Under the pieces are notes generated by a model. The model made no database searches, was not told the origin of the DNA, and worked only from the letters and a program-made list of their open reading frames with translations. From assembly GCF_029392895.1 (NCBI RefSeq), contig NZ_CP114200.1, positions 4,247,001 through 4,311,000 of the forward strand: a DNA stretch of 64,000 nucleotides, read 5' to 3'. The position numbers were made by a program, and so were the translations under genes. Positions 26,029-33,393 of this stretch are shown in pieces. This DNA is from Streptomyces sp. 71268 (lineage in GTDB: Bacteria; Actinomycetota; Actinomycetes; Streptomycetales; Streptomycetaceae). How positions within the stretch are numbered: the stretch's first letter is position 1; each line of letters opens with the position of its first letter.

Positions 26029-26057
26029 TTGCGACAGGACACAAGGTGTCCTATGGT
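26029..26057 (+). promoter_or_regulatory. Promoter of the aldolase operon with embedded operator
   Basis: TTGCGA (26029-26034), 17-nt spacer, TATGGT (26052-26057). The spacer holds a perfect palindrome AGGACAC-AAG-GTGTCCT (26036-26052), so a bound repressor would block RNA polymerase. It leaves a ~90-nt leader before the ATG. Confidence 0.65.
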
Positions 26058-26154
26058 GAACGTAGTTTCCTCGGAGGGGTGCTGCGCGCAGCAGGCGCGA
26101 CGCCGGACGACGGGGCACGCCGGCATCGCCGGCGCTTCGGAACTGGAGCAGACG

Positions 26155-26952
26155 ATGGCAAACACGCTGCAAGACTCGAAGGCCATGCTCGTTGATCGGG
26201 CCGAGCGCCAGATGAACGGCCATTTCGGAGACTCGAAGCTGACCACCCGCCAGAAGATCGCCCTGACCTGCCGCATCGCCTACGACGGCGGTCACGATTC
26301 GGGACTGGCCGGCCAGATCAGCGCACGTGGCCCGCGACCCGGCACGTACTACACCCAGCGCCTGGGCCTCGGCTTCGACGAGATCACCGAGGACAACCTC
26401 CTGCTGGTGGGCGAGGACCTCCAGGTCCTTGAGGGCGAGGGCATGCCGAACCCCGCCAACCGCTTCCACTCCTGGATCTACCGGGCCCGTGAGGACGTCA
26501 ACTGCATCGTCCACACCCACGCACTGCACACGGCGGCGCTCGCGATGCTCGAAGTGCCGCTCGTAATCTCGCAGATGGACACCACGCCGTTGTACGACGA
26601 CGTCGCCTTTCTCAAGGACTGGCCCGGTGTCCCGGTCGGGAACGAGGAGGGCGAGATCATCTCGGCGGCCCTCGGCGACAAGCGCGCCATCCTCCTGGCC
26701 CACCACGGCCAACTCGTCACCGGCGCCACCGTCGAGGAGGCGTGCAACCTGGCCCTGCTCATCGAGCGCGCGGCACGCCTGCAACTCCTCGCCATGGCGG
26801 CCGGGACCATCAAGCCGCTGCCGCCCGAGCTGGCCCGCGAGGCCCACGACTGGACCTCCACCGACCGCCGCAACCAGGCGAACTTCGCCTACTACGCGCG
26901 CAAGGCCCTCCGCCGCCACCCCGACTGCGTCACGGGCGAGGTGCGGCTCTGA
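26155..26952 (+). CDS. Class II aldolase/adducin family protein
   Basis: 265 residues of the zinc-dependent L-fuculose-phosphate/L-ribulose-phosphate aldolase fold. Zinc-binding HTHALHTAALAML (the two spaced His) and the C-terminal ligand in LLAHHGQLVTGATVEEA are visible, together with the SGLAGQISARGP glycine-rich substrate loop near the N-terminus. It would cleave or decarboxylate a sugar (acid) derivative. A GGAG sequence is ~7 nt upstream. Its TGA overlaps the ATG of the DapA-family gene by one base, so the two act in one pathway. The divergent XRE-cupin gene is the likely regulator. Confidence 0.88.
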   Translation: MANTLQDSKAMLVDRAERQMNGHFGDSKLTTRQKIALTCRIAYDGGHDSGLAGQISARGPRPGTYYTQRLGLGFDEITEDNLLLVGEDLQVLEGEGMPNPANRFHSWIYRAREDVNCIVHTHALHTAALAMLEVPLVISQMDTTPLYDDVAFLKDWPGVPVGNEEGEIISAALGDKRAILLAHHGQLVTGATVEEACNLALLIERAARLQLLAMAAGTIKPLPPELAREAHDWTSTDRRNQANFAYYARKALRRHPDCVTGEVRL

Positions 26953-27920
26953 TGGCGCGGACACGGACGGCGCGACCTTCGACGACACCACCACCGCTGG
27001 CCGGCGTCATCTCCTATCCCGTCACCCCGTTCACCCCGGAGACCGGCGCGCTCGACCTTCCCGCGCTGCACCGCCTCACCGACGGCCTCGTGACCGCCGG
27101 CAGCCACGGCATCGCCCCACTGGGCAGCACCGGCGAGAGCGCCTACCTCAGCGAGACGGAGTGGGACGCCGTCTGCGAGACGACGCTCAGCGCCGTCGCC
27201 GGGCGGGTTCCCACGGTGGTCGGCGTCGCGCACTACAGCACGGAGGGCACGGTACGTCGCGCCCGCGTCGCCGCCCGGCACGGAGCTACCGCGATCATGG
27301 TGCTTCCGCAGGTGTACTGGAAGCTGACCGACGCGGAACTCGCGCGGCACTTCGCCGCCGTCGCCGACGCGAGCGACCTGCCGGTCATGCTCTACAACAA
27401 CCCGGGCACGAGCGGCGTCGACCTGCCACCCGAGACGGTGGTCGCTCTCGCGCGGCAGATCCCCAACCTGACGATGGTGAAGGAGAGTTCCGGCGACGCG
27501 ACACGCTTCCGCGCCATCCGGGAACTGTCGGACGGCGCGTTGTCGGTCTACAACGGGAGTAATCCGCTCGCTCTCGAAGCCTTCCGTGCCGGCGCGGTCG
27601 GCTGGTGCACGGCGGCGCCCTGCCTGGCCCCGCGCTGGTGTCTGGAGTTGTACGCCGCGGCGACGGCCGGGGAACAAGAGCGGGCCGATGCGGTACTGGC
27701 GGAGCTGCTGCCGTTCTTACGGTTCATCGTGGGGTACGGGCTGCCGCGCGCGATCAAGGCCGGCCTGGAGATCCGTGGCCGAGCCGCCGGCAGCCCCAGA
27801 CTGCCCCTGTTGCCACTCCCGGAGGCCCAGGTGGCCGAGCTGCGCCGGATGCTGGAGCGGCTCGACACCTCCCCGATCCCCGACCAGACAGAGGCGCGAG
27901 CGGCTGGACAACCGGCATGA
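26952..27920 (+). CDS. Dihydrodipicolinate synthase/N-acetylneuraminate lyase family protein
   Basis: 322-residue TIM-barrel class I aldolase. The carboxylate-binding PLGSTGES motif, the catalytic Tyr in VMLYNNPGTSG and the Schiff-base Lys in TMVKESSGD are all present. Divergent family members act on 2-keto-3-deoxy sugar acids or related keto acids. Being translationally coupled to a class II aldolase and controlled by an XRE-cupin protein, it is probably catabolic rather than the lysine-pathway DapA. The C-terminal 20 residues are an unconserved-looking tail. Confidence 0.88.
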   Translation: MARTRTARPSTTPPPLAGVISYPVTPFTPETGALDLPALHRLTDGLVTAGSHGIAPLGSTGESAYLSETEWDAVCETTLSAVAGRVPTVVGVAHYSTEGTVRRARVAARHGATAIMVLPQVYWKLTDAELARHFAAVADASDLPVMLYNNPGTSGVDLPPETVVALARQIPNLTMVKESSGDATRFRAIRELSDGALSVYNGSNPLALEAFRAGAVGWCTAAPCLAPRWCLELYAAATAGEQERADAVLAELLPFLRFIVGYGLPRAIKAGLEIRGRAAGSPRLPLLPLPEAQVAELRRMLERLDTSPIPDQTEARAAGQPA

Positions 27921-28027
27921 GTCCGCCACACGGCGTCCGCCCGCCGATCCATGCGCGGGAGCACTCGCCTCCCGCTGAAGGCAGGGTGGTCCCAGGAGAG
28001 GTTCATGGCGGCCTGTGTAATCGCCCC

Positions 28028-28417
28028 ATGCCGGAGTTGGTGCTCGTCGTGTTCCGTGTCGTCGCGGAAGCCCTCGCGTACGCCAACCCGTTCGCGTGGG
28101 CCCAGCGGCGCAGGCGACAGCGGCGGCTGCGCCGTCTCGCCCGGGGAGAGACGGCACTGTTCCCCTGCGACGTGCGGGACGCGCGACTGACCGACGGACA
28201 GTGGAGGAACGGCTACCTCGCGGTGGGTCCACACCCAGTGGCGTGGCAGGAGAAGGGGCGAAGGCAACAGGTGCTGGGCTCCTGGCCCCCGCTGCTACCG
28301 GTGTCGGCGGACGAGATCAGCGTCGCCTTCCGCTCGCAGTCCGGCGATACCGAGATACGGCTGCACCCCGACGAAGCGCCGACCGTGTTGCGGGCGTTGG
28401 GGCAGAGGGGGCACTGA
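28028..28417 (+). CDS. Small hypothetical protein with hydrophobic N-terminus
   Basis: 129 residues, not firmly recognised. A hydrophobic N-terminus (MPELVLVVFRVVAEALAY) is followed by an Arg-rich patch QRRRRQRRLRRLARG, then a beta-rich part (FPCDVRDARLTDGQWRNGYLAVG...) reminiscent of the DUF2550 type; this assignment is only a resemblance. It may be membrane-anchored with the basic patch inside. TGTAAT ends 6 nt before the ATG, and no RBS is seen. It is downstream of, but 107 nt away from, the DapA-family gene. Confidence 0.65.
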   Translation: MPELVLVVFRVVAEALAYANPFAWAQRRRRQRRLRRLARGETALFPCDVRDARLTDGQWRNGYLAVGPHPVAWQEKGRRQQVLGSWPPLLPVSADEISVAFRSQSGDTEIRLHPDEAPTVLRALGQRGH

Positions 28418-28830
28418 CGAGATGGGGCATCGATCACCGGTGTAGGCCGGTAACGGGGACGGGGGGAGGTGTATCGCCGTGTATACGCGCCGGCCAGGCG
28501 GTTGCGGTGAAGCAGGGGGCGCCACCAGCGTCGGGGTCCGGTCGCCGCGCCGAGACCACCCGTCGATGTGGCCACTGGAGCCCCAGCGAGCGCCGGGCGC
28601 GCTCGGCGGGAGCCGGGCGGCGGCGTCGAGGCGAGGCAGGGAGGGGCGGTGCGGCGGCGGGGGCGTGTGAGGGAGGCGCGGTGCGGTGCGGTGCGGCGGG
28701 GCGGGGCCGGATGCGTCCGGGTGGCGGGTGTGCGGTACTGCGGTTGCGTGTATGCGTCGGCGCGCGCGCCCCGTACGGCCGCCGGACTTCCTACGGTGCG
28801 GGGAGTCGGCTACAGAAAGCAGGGCTCCCC
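28418..28830. other. Intergenic, G-rich stretch
   Basis: 413 nt between the hypothetical and carbonic anhydrase genes with no protein-like frame. It includes short GTGCG direct repeats (28680-28695) and many G-runs; no promoter could be assigned. Confidence 0.5.
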
Positions 28831-29337
28831 GTGTCCGTCACCGACGTCTACCTGGCCAACAACGAGTCGTACGCGACCTCCGACCCCGTCGCGCCCTTCG
28901 GCGAGCCGCCCAGCAGGCACCTGGCCGTGATCACCTGTATGGACGCGCGGATCGACGTGTACGCGATGCTCGGCCTCAGACTCGGCGAGGCACACGTCAT
29001 CCGCAACGCGGGGGGCGCGGCCAGCGACGATGCGATTCGGTCGCTCGTCGTCAGTCAGCGGGAGTTGTTGACGCGGGAGGTGATGCTGATCCACCACACC
29101 AAGTGCGGGATGCTCGGCCTGTCGGACGACGCGTTCAAGCGGGACATCGAGGCGGAGACAGGGGTGCGGCCCCCGTGGGCGGCGGAGGGGTTCGAGCGGC
29201 TGGAGGAGGACGTGCGGCAGTCGGTGGCCCGGGTCCTGCTGAACCCGTTCGTGCCGCACAAGGAGTCGGTGCGCGGCTTCATCTACGACGTCGACACGCG
29301 GCGGCTGCACGAGGTGGAGTGCCCGGGCCCGTCCTGA
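28831..29337 (+). CDS. Beta-class carbonic anhydrase
   Basis: 168 residues. Reversible hydration of CO2. Zinc ligands and the Asp-Arg dyad are visible: Cys36, Asp38 and Arg40 in ITCMDARID, and the distal His89/Cys92 pair in HHTKCGM; RNAGGAASDDAIRSL is the family core. Length matches short actinobacterial beta-CAs (Rv1284-like). Cytosolic. The GTG start has an AGCAGGG sequence ~7 nt upstream and MSVTDVYLANN is the natural N-terminus. Convergent with the CynX-type MFS gene, with a strong hairpin between them. Confidence 0.92.
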   Translation: MSVTDVYLANNESYATSDPVAPFGEPPSRHLAVITCMDARIDVYAMLGLRLGEAHVIRNAGGAASDDAIRSLVVSQRELLTREVMLIHHTKCGMLGLSDDAFKRDIEAETGVRPPWAAEGFERLEEDVRQSVARVLLNPFVPHKESVRGFIYDVDTRRLHEVECPGPS

Positions 29338-29560
29338 TCTGCCCCGCCCCGCCACGGGGGCCGGCGAAAGGCACCACCGCCGGTGGCGGCCGGACCCGAC
29401 CCGGCCCGTACCTCCCCGCGCCGCCCGGGCCCGCCAGCCCACCCCCGCGAAACCGCCCCCGCGTACCCGAGCCCACCCCCCCGCGAACCCGCGCCGCCCC
29501 ACCCACGCCGCCGTGCCCCACCCCGCCCCAAGGAGAAACAGCGCGCGATCACGACTCGAC

Positions 29561-29600
29561 GGGACGGGACGGGACGGGACGGAATGGAACAGAACAGAAC
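29561..29600. repeat. Pentanucleotide array: (GGGAC)4 then GGAAT, GGAAC, AGAAC, AGAAC
   Basis: Eight pentamers in register, the first four identical and the last four progressively diverged, in a non-coding convergent intergenic region. Confidence 0.9.
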
Positions 29601-29615
29601 GGCCGCACGCGCCGA

Positions 29616-29641
29616 CGCCCCGGAGCGGGGGCTCCGGGGCG
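29616..29641. terminator. Perfect 11-bp hairpin, bidirectional terminator
   Basis: CGCCCCGGAGC (29616-29626), loop GGGG, GCTCCGGGGCG (29631-29641), between convergent carbonic anhydrase and MFS genes. No U-tract, as is common in Streptomyces. Confidence 0.75.
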
Positions 29642-29689
29642 ACGGCGCGGTGGACGGCTGGGACAGGGAGAGGAGTTGTTGTGGGGAGG

Positions 29690-31012
29690 TCAGACCTTCA
29701 GGTTGCGACCCGCGCCGAGGCCGAGGGCGGCCAGGCCGGCGCAGACGCCGAGCAGCAGGAGCAGCGGCAGCGTCCAGCCGTCGGTGACCTGGTGTACCGC
29801 GCCGAGGACCAGGGGGCCCGCGGCGGCCAGCAGATAGCCCCAGGTCTGGGCCATGCCGGAGAGGCGGGCGGCGGTGTGTGCGTCGCGGGCGCGCAGCACC
29901 ATCATCGTCAGGGCAAGGCCGAGCGCGCCGCCCTGCCCGATGCCGAGCAGCGTGGCCCACAGCCAGGCCCCGTCCGTGGGCGAGACGAGCAGTCCGACGA
30001 CGCCGCAGGCCATCAGCGAGGCGACGCCGACCGCCAGCAGCCGCTGTTGCCGCATGCGCCCGGCGAGCAGTGGCACGACGAACGAGCCGACGCCCTGCAG
30101 CAGCGTGCTGTAGGCGAAGATGAGCCCGGCCGTCGACTTGCTCATCCCGTCGTCAGTGAAGACGGTCGGCAGCCAGGCGATCACGACGTACGCGACGAGT
30201 GACTGCGAGCCCATGAACAGGGTGATCTGCCAAGCCAGCGGGGTGCGGGACAGGCGCGAGGCGTCGGGGTCGGCGGTGGTCCCGGAGCCGACGGGTGCGG
30301 TGGTGGCGGGGCGGGCGGCCGGCGTTGCCGCGGGCTGGCCGTGCCGGACGCCGCGGCGGGCGATGACCGCCTGGGGAACCCAGAGCAGCGCGGCGACCGC
30401 GGCCAGCAGTGCCCATGAGGCGAGAGAGCCGCGCCAGCCGCCGAGGGCGTTCTCCAGCGGGACGGCCGCGGCGGCGGACGCGGTGGCTCCGATGATCATC
30501 GCGGTGGAGTACACGGCCGTCATGGCCGCCGCGCGCTCCGGGAAGTCCCGCTTGACCAGGCCCGGCATCAACACGTTGAGCCAGGCGATGGCCGTGCCGA
30601 CGAACGCTCCGCCGACGAACAGCGTGACCACCGGGGGCGCCACCCGCAGCAGGATGCCGCCGCACAGCAACACCAGGGCTGCCAGCAGCACCGCCTCGGT
30701 GCCGAACCGGCGGGCCAGCTTCGGCGCGAGCGGCGACGCCACTCCCATGAAGATCAGCGGGATGGTGGTGACCAGGCTGGTCGCGGTCGCCGCGAGGTGG
30801 AAGTGGTCGCTGATCTCACCGAGCAGCGGGGAAACGCCGGCCAGCGCCGCGCGCATGTTGAGCGCGGCGAGCACGATGCCGAGGAGGAGCAGGGCGGGGT
30901 GCGCGCGTAGCGTGCGCCGCGCGGCGGCCACCGGCGGAGTGGGGACCAGGTCCTCTTCGGCATCGATGAGCCGGACATCGGGCGCGGTGCTGGGCCCGGA
31001 TATCCCGGACAT
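29690..31012 (-). CDS. MFS transporter, CynX/NimT family
   Basis: 440 residues with 12 membrane helices and a ~45-residue cytoplasmic N-terminus. The signature start LLGIVLAALNMRAALAGVSPLLGEI is typical of the CynX/NimT (cyanate/2-nitroimidazole) family. The loop at about 220-250 is Ala/Thr/Pro-rich. Substrate unknown. AAAGG precedes the ATG. The FadR-family gene is 226 nt upstream on the same strand, with a 22-nt direct repeat between; it is probably the regulator. Confidence 0.9.
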   Translation of the reverse strand: MSGISGPSTAPDVRLIDAEEDLVPTPPVAAARRTLRAHPALLLLGIVLAALNMRAALAGVSPLLGEISDHFHLAATATSLVTTIPLIFMGVASPLAPKLARRFGTEAVLLAALVLLCGGILLRVAPPVVTLFVGGAFVGTAIAWLNVLMPGLVKRDFPERAAAMTAVYSTAMIIGATASAAAAVPLENALGGWRGSLASWALLAAVAALLWVPQAVIARRGVRHGQPAATPAARPATTAPVGSGTTADPDASRLSRTPLAWQITLFMGSQSLVAYVVIAWLPTVFTDDGMSKSTAGLIFAYSTLLQGVGSFVVPLLAGRMRQQRLLAVGVASLMACGVVGLLVSPTDGAWLWATLLGIGQGGALGLALTMMVLRARDAHTAARLSGMAQTWGYLLAAAGPLVLGAVHQVTDGWTLPLLLLLGVCAGLAALGLGAGRNLKV

Positions 31013-31049
31013 AGGCGGCTTACCTTTCGTCGATCTCGGGCGTGGGGGC

Positions 31050-31093
31050 GTACCGGACGGACTTCCGGGCTGTACCGGACAGGCTTCCGGGCT
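31050..31093 (-). promoter_or_regulatory. 22-nt tandem direct repeat upstream of the CynX-type MFS
   Basis: 31050-31071 and 31072-31093 are 20/22 identical, each running from GTACCGGAC to CTTCCGGGCT. They lie 38-81 nt before the MFS start and two DNA turns apart, consistent with a double regulatory site. Confidence 0.5.
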
Positions 31094-31238
31094 GGTGAGC
31101 GGACTCGCGTTCCGGGCGGGGTGGGGCAGAAAGATCTGGCGGGGCGCGGGGGCCTGCGGTGAGCTGTGAGGGCGGGAGTCTCGATGGGGGCGGGGGACGG
31201 CTCTCGGGTGCGCGGGGGTGTGGGCGAGGGGGACTGGG

Positions 31239-31955
31239 CTAGGGGTGTGGGGCGAGCAGCGCGTCCACCGCCCGCATGGGGGCGGCGAGCAGCGCCCGGG
31301 CCGCGCCCTCGGCCGCCGCCGGGTCGCCGGAGGCGATGGCGTCGATGACCGCGTGGTGGTCGCCGGGGTCGATGTGCGGCATGTCGTGGTCGCCGAGCGC
31401 GGTGAGCAGGGCCTCGCGTACGGAGCTGCTGAACCAGCCGTACGTCGCGCTCAGCGCGGAGTTGTGCGCCGCGTCCACCACGGCCCGGTGGAACGCGACG
31501 TCGTGGTCCGCGTACAGCTCCAGGTCCGCGCCCTGCGGTGGCGGGCCGTCGGCGTGCGCGAGTGCGGCCTGCGCGGCGAGCGCGGCCCGCATCCGTTCCA
31601 GGTCGTCCGGGCTGTGCCGGAGCGCGGCGAGGCGGGCGCCCTCGGCCTCCAGCGCGATGCGCAGCTCCAGCACGTCCCGGATGCCGGCGCGCTGGACGCC
31701 GCGCATGACGGCGGCCGGGTCGGCCGTGGACACGACGAACGTGCCCTCGCCCTGTCGGGACTGGAGCATCCCGGAGTGACAGAGGACGCGTACGGCCTCA
31801 CGCACGGTGTTCCGGCCCACCTGGAGCTGCTCGGCGAGCGCGTGCTCGGTCGGCACCCGGTCCCCGACCCGCCAGGTGCCGTCCGCCACCTGCGCGCGCA
31901 ACTGCTCCACGACGGTGTCCACGAGCGACTTCCGCCCCGCTGCCCGCAGTGTCAT
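31239..31955 (-). CDS. FadR-subfamily GntR regulator
   Basis: 238 residues. Winged-helix domain VDTVVEQLRAQVADGTWRVGDRVPTEHALAEQLQVGRNTVREAVRVL, then an FCD all-helical ligand domain with conserved acid/His positions (LYADHDVAFHRAVVDAAHN, DHHAVIDAIASGD). Ligands of this subfamily are usually organic acids. It likely controls the downstream MFS gene and itself: GTAGG-N12-CCTAC lies 25 nt before its start. The RBS is GAGAGGGCGAG. Confidence 0.9.
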   Translation of the reverse strand: MTLRAAGRKSLVDTVVEQLRAQVADGTWRVGDRVPTEHALAEQLQVGRNTVREAVRVLCHSGMLQSRQGEGTFVVSTADPAAVMRGVQRAGIRDVLELRIALEAEGARLAALRHSPDDLERMRAALAAQAALAHADGPPPQGADLELYADHDVAFHRAVVDAAHNSALSATYGWFSSSVREALLTALGDHDMPHIDPGDHHAVIDAIASGDPAAAEGAARALLAAPMRAVDALLAPHP

Positions 31956-31979
31956 GGCTCTCGCCCTCTCGCGTGCTCC

Positions 31980-32001
31980 GTAGGTTGCCCGGTCATCCTA
32001 C
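31980..32001. promoter_or_regulatory. Inverted repeat upstream of the FadR-type gene
   Basis: GTAGG (31980-31984), 12-nt spacer, CCTAC (31997-32001), 24 nt upstream of the regulator start. Candidate autoregulatory operator. Confidence 0.4.
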
Positions 32002-32045
32002 AACTGGCGTCCACGGTGGGACCTCCCCGCCGAGCGTGACGCGCG

Positions 32046-32107
32046 CTACGCCGACGTCCGCTACACCGACGTCCGCTACGCCGACGGTCCGCTACGCCGA
32101 CGGTCCG
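32046..32107. repeat. 15/16-nt tandem repeat x4
   Basis: Two 15-nt units (CTACGCCGACGTCCG, CTACACCGACGTCCG) followed by two identical 16-nt units that carry one extra G; head-to-tail between the FadR and LysR genes. Non-coding. Confidence 0.9.
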
Positions 32108-32183
32108 CTGCGTGGGCGGCCCGCTGTCTGGGCCGCCAGCGCAGGGTGCGGATCGCCGTCGTGAGCGAGCCTCCGCGCGGGGG

Positions 32184-33152
32184 TCAGGCCGGCGCGTGGA
32201 TGAGCGGGTCGGGGGCGGGCGGTGCCCCGGTGGCGCCGGGGGACGGGGCGGGCGTGGCCGGAGGGGGTGGGGTCAGGCTGGTCGCCACCGCGTCGGCGAA
32301 GGCCAGGGCGGCCGGGCTGAGGGTCTCCCAGCGGCGGACCGCCCAACCGGTGGCGAGCGGGGGGAGGGACGGAATGGGGATGAGGCGCAGCCCGGGGTGT
32401 TCGGCGGCGCGCCAGCCCGGGAGGGCGGGCACGATGGCGTGTCCGAGGCCCAGTTCGGCCAGCAGCATGGCGGTGTCCCAGTCAGCGACGCTGGTGCTGG
32501 CGTCCGGTTCGGTGCCCTGCTGGGCGAAATGGCCGTCCAGGGAGCGGCGCGAGGTGGAGTTCTCCGGGAGGCGGATGTGTCGGATGTCGGCGAGGTCGTC
32601 GGGGCCGACGGTCGCGCGGGTGGCCAGCGGGTCGTCGGCGCGTACGGCGAGTACCCACGGGAGGCTGACCACCGGGCGCTGTTGGACGCCGCGTACGGGC
32701 GGGCCGATGGTGATCCAGGCCAGGTCGGCGGTGTCGGCGGCCAGTGCGTCGAGGCAGCCGCGGCCCGAGTTGGAGGTCTGGAACTCCAGGCCCACCTGCG
32801 GGTGTCGGGTCCGGAAGGAGACGACGGCCTGCGACATGAAGTGCCGTACGGAGATGGCGCCGGTGGTGATGCGTACGGTGCCGGCCGCGCCGTCGCGTAT
32901 CTCGCGCAACTGCCGTACGGCCAGGTCGAGCGCGCCGATACCGTCGTGCGCGGCATGCCGCAGCAGTCGGCCGGCGGGGGTGGGGGCGACCCCGCGCGGT
33001 TGGCGCTCCAGCAGCGGCAGTCCGAGTTCGCGCTCCAGGCGGCGCACGCGTTGGCTGACGGCCGACTGGGTGCAGGACAGGTCGCGGGCCACGGCACTGA
33101 GGCTGCCGGCCTCGCAGACCGCGAGGAACGCGCGGAGATCGTCGAGGGTCAT
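32184..33152 (-). CDS. LysR family regulator
   Basis: 322 residues. N-terminal winged HTH (LRAFLAVCEAGSLSAVARDLSCTQSAVSQRVRRLERELGLPLLER), then a periplasmic-binding-like effector domain (about 88-290) and a 30-residue Pro/Ala tail. TAGCGT sits 6 nt before the ATG with no RBS, so it is probably leaderless. The usual LysR arrangement (divergent target) is absent: the upstream gene on this strand is the XRE-like regulator, so its target is unknown. Confidence 0.88.
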   Translation of the reverse strand: MTLDDLRAFLAVCEAGSLSAVARDLSCTQSAVSQRVRRLERELGLPLLERQPRGVAPTPAGRLLRHAAHDGIGALDLAVRQLREIRDGAAGTVRITTGAISVRHFMSQAVVSFRTRHPQVGLEFQTSNSGRGCLDALAADTADLAWITIGPPVRGVQQRPVVSLPWVLAVRADDPLATRATVGPDDLADIRHIRLPENSTSRRSLDGHFAQQGTEPDASTSVADWDTAMLLAELGLGHAIVPALPGWRAAEHPGLRLIPIPSLPPLATGWAVRRWETLSPAALAFADAVATSLTPPPPATPAPSPGATGAPPAPDPLIHAPA

Positions 33153-33158
33153 CGGGTC

Positions 33159-33164
33159 ACGCTA
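33159..33164 (-). promoter_or_regulatory. -10 box of a probable leaderless promoter (LysR gene)
   Basis: Minus-strand TAGCGT ends 6 nt before the ATG at 33152; no Shine-Dalgarno. Confidence 0.5.
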
Positions 33165-33393
33165 GACGAGCGCGGCGAGCCAAGCCATAGCTTGGGGAGT
33201 TGCAAGGAAACCCGTGGATTGACTTGGAGGTGGCCGGCGCAGATCCTCGTGGTCAGGGCGAAGTCGGCGCAACGGAGCCCCGGGCGGCAACCCGCCCGTC
33301 ACGGCGCCGCGCGTCCGGAAGCGCGGCGTGGTGCCGGGCGGGTGCCGACCCGTCCGCCCCGGCCTCGAGCCGGTTCGCCGGTCAGGCCAGTGG

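Larger units (their letters stand above)
29338..29689. other. Convergent intergenic region with pentamer repeat and terminator
   Basis: 352 nt between the carbonic anhydrase and MFS genes; C-rich first half without a protein-like frame, then the pentamer array and terminator described separately. Confidence 0.6.
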
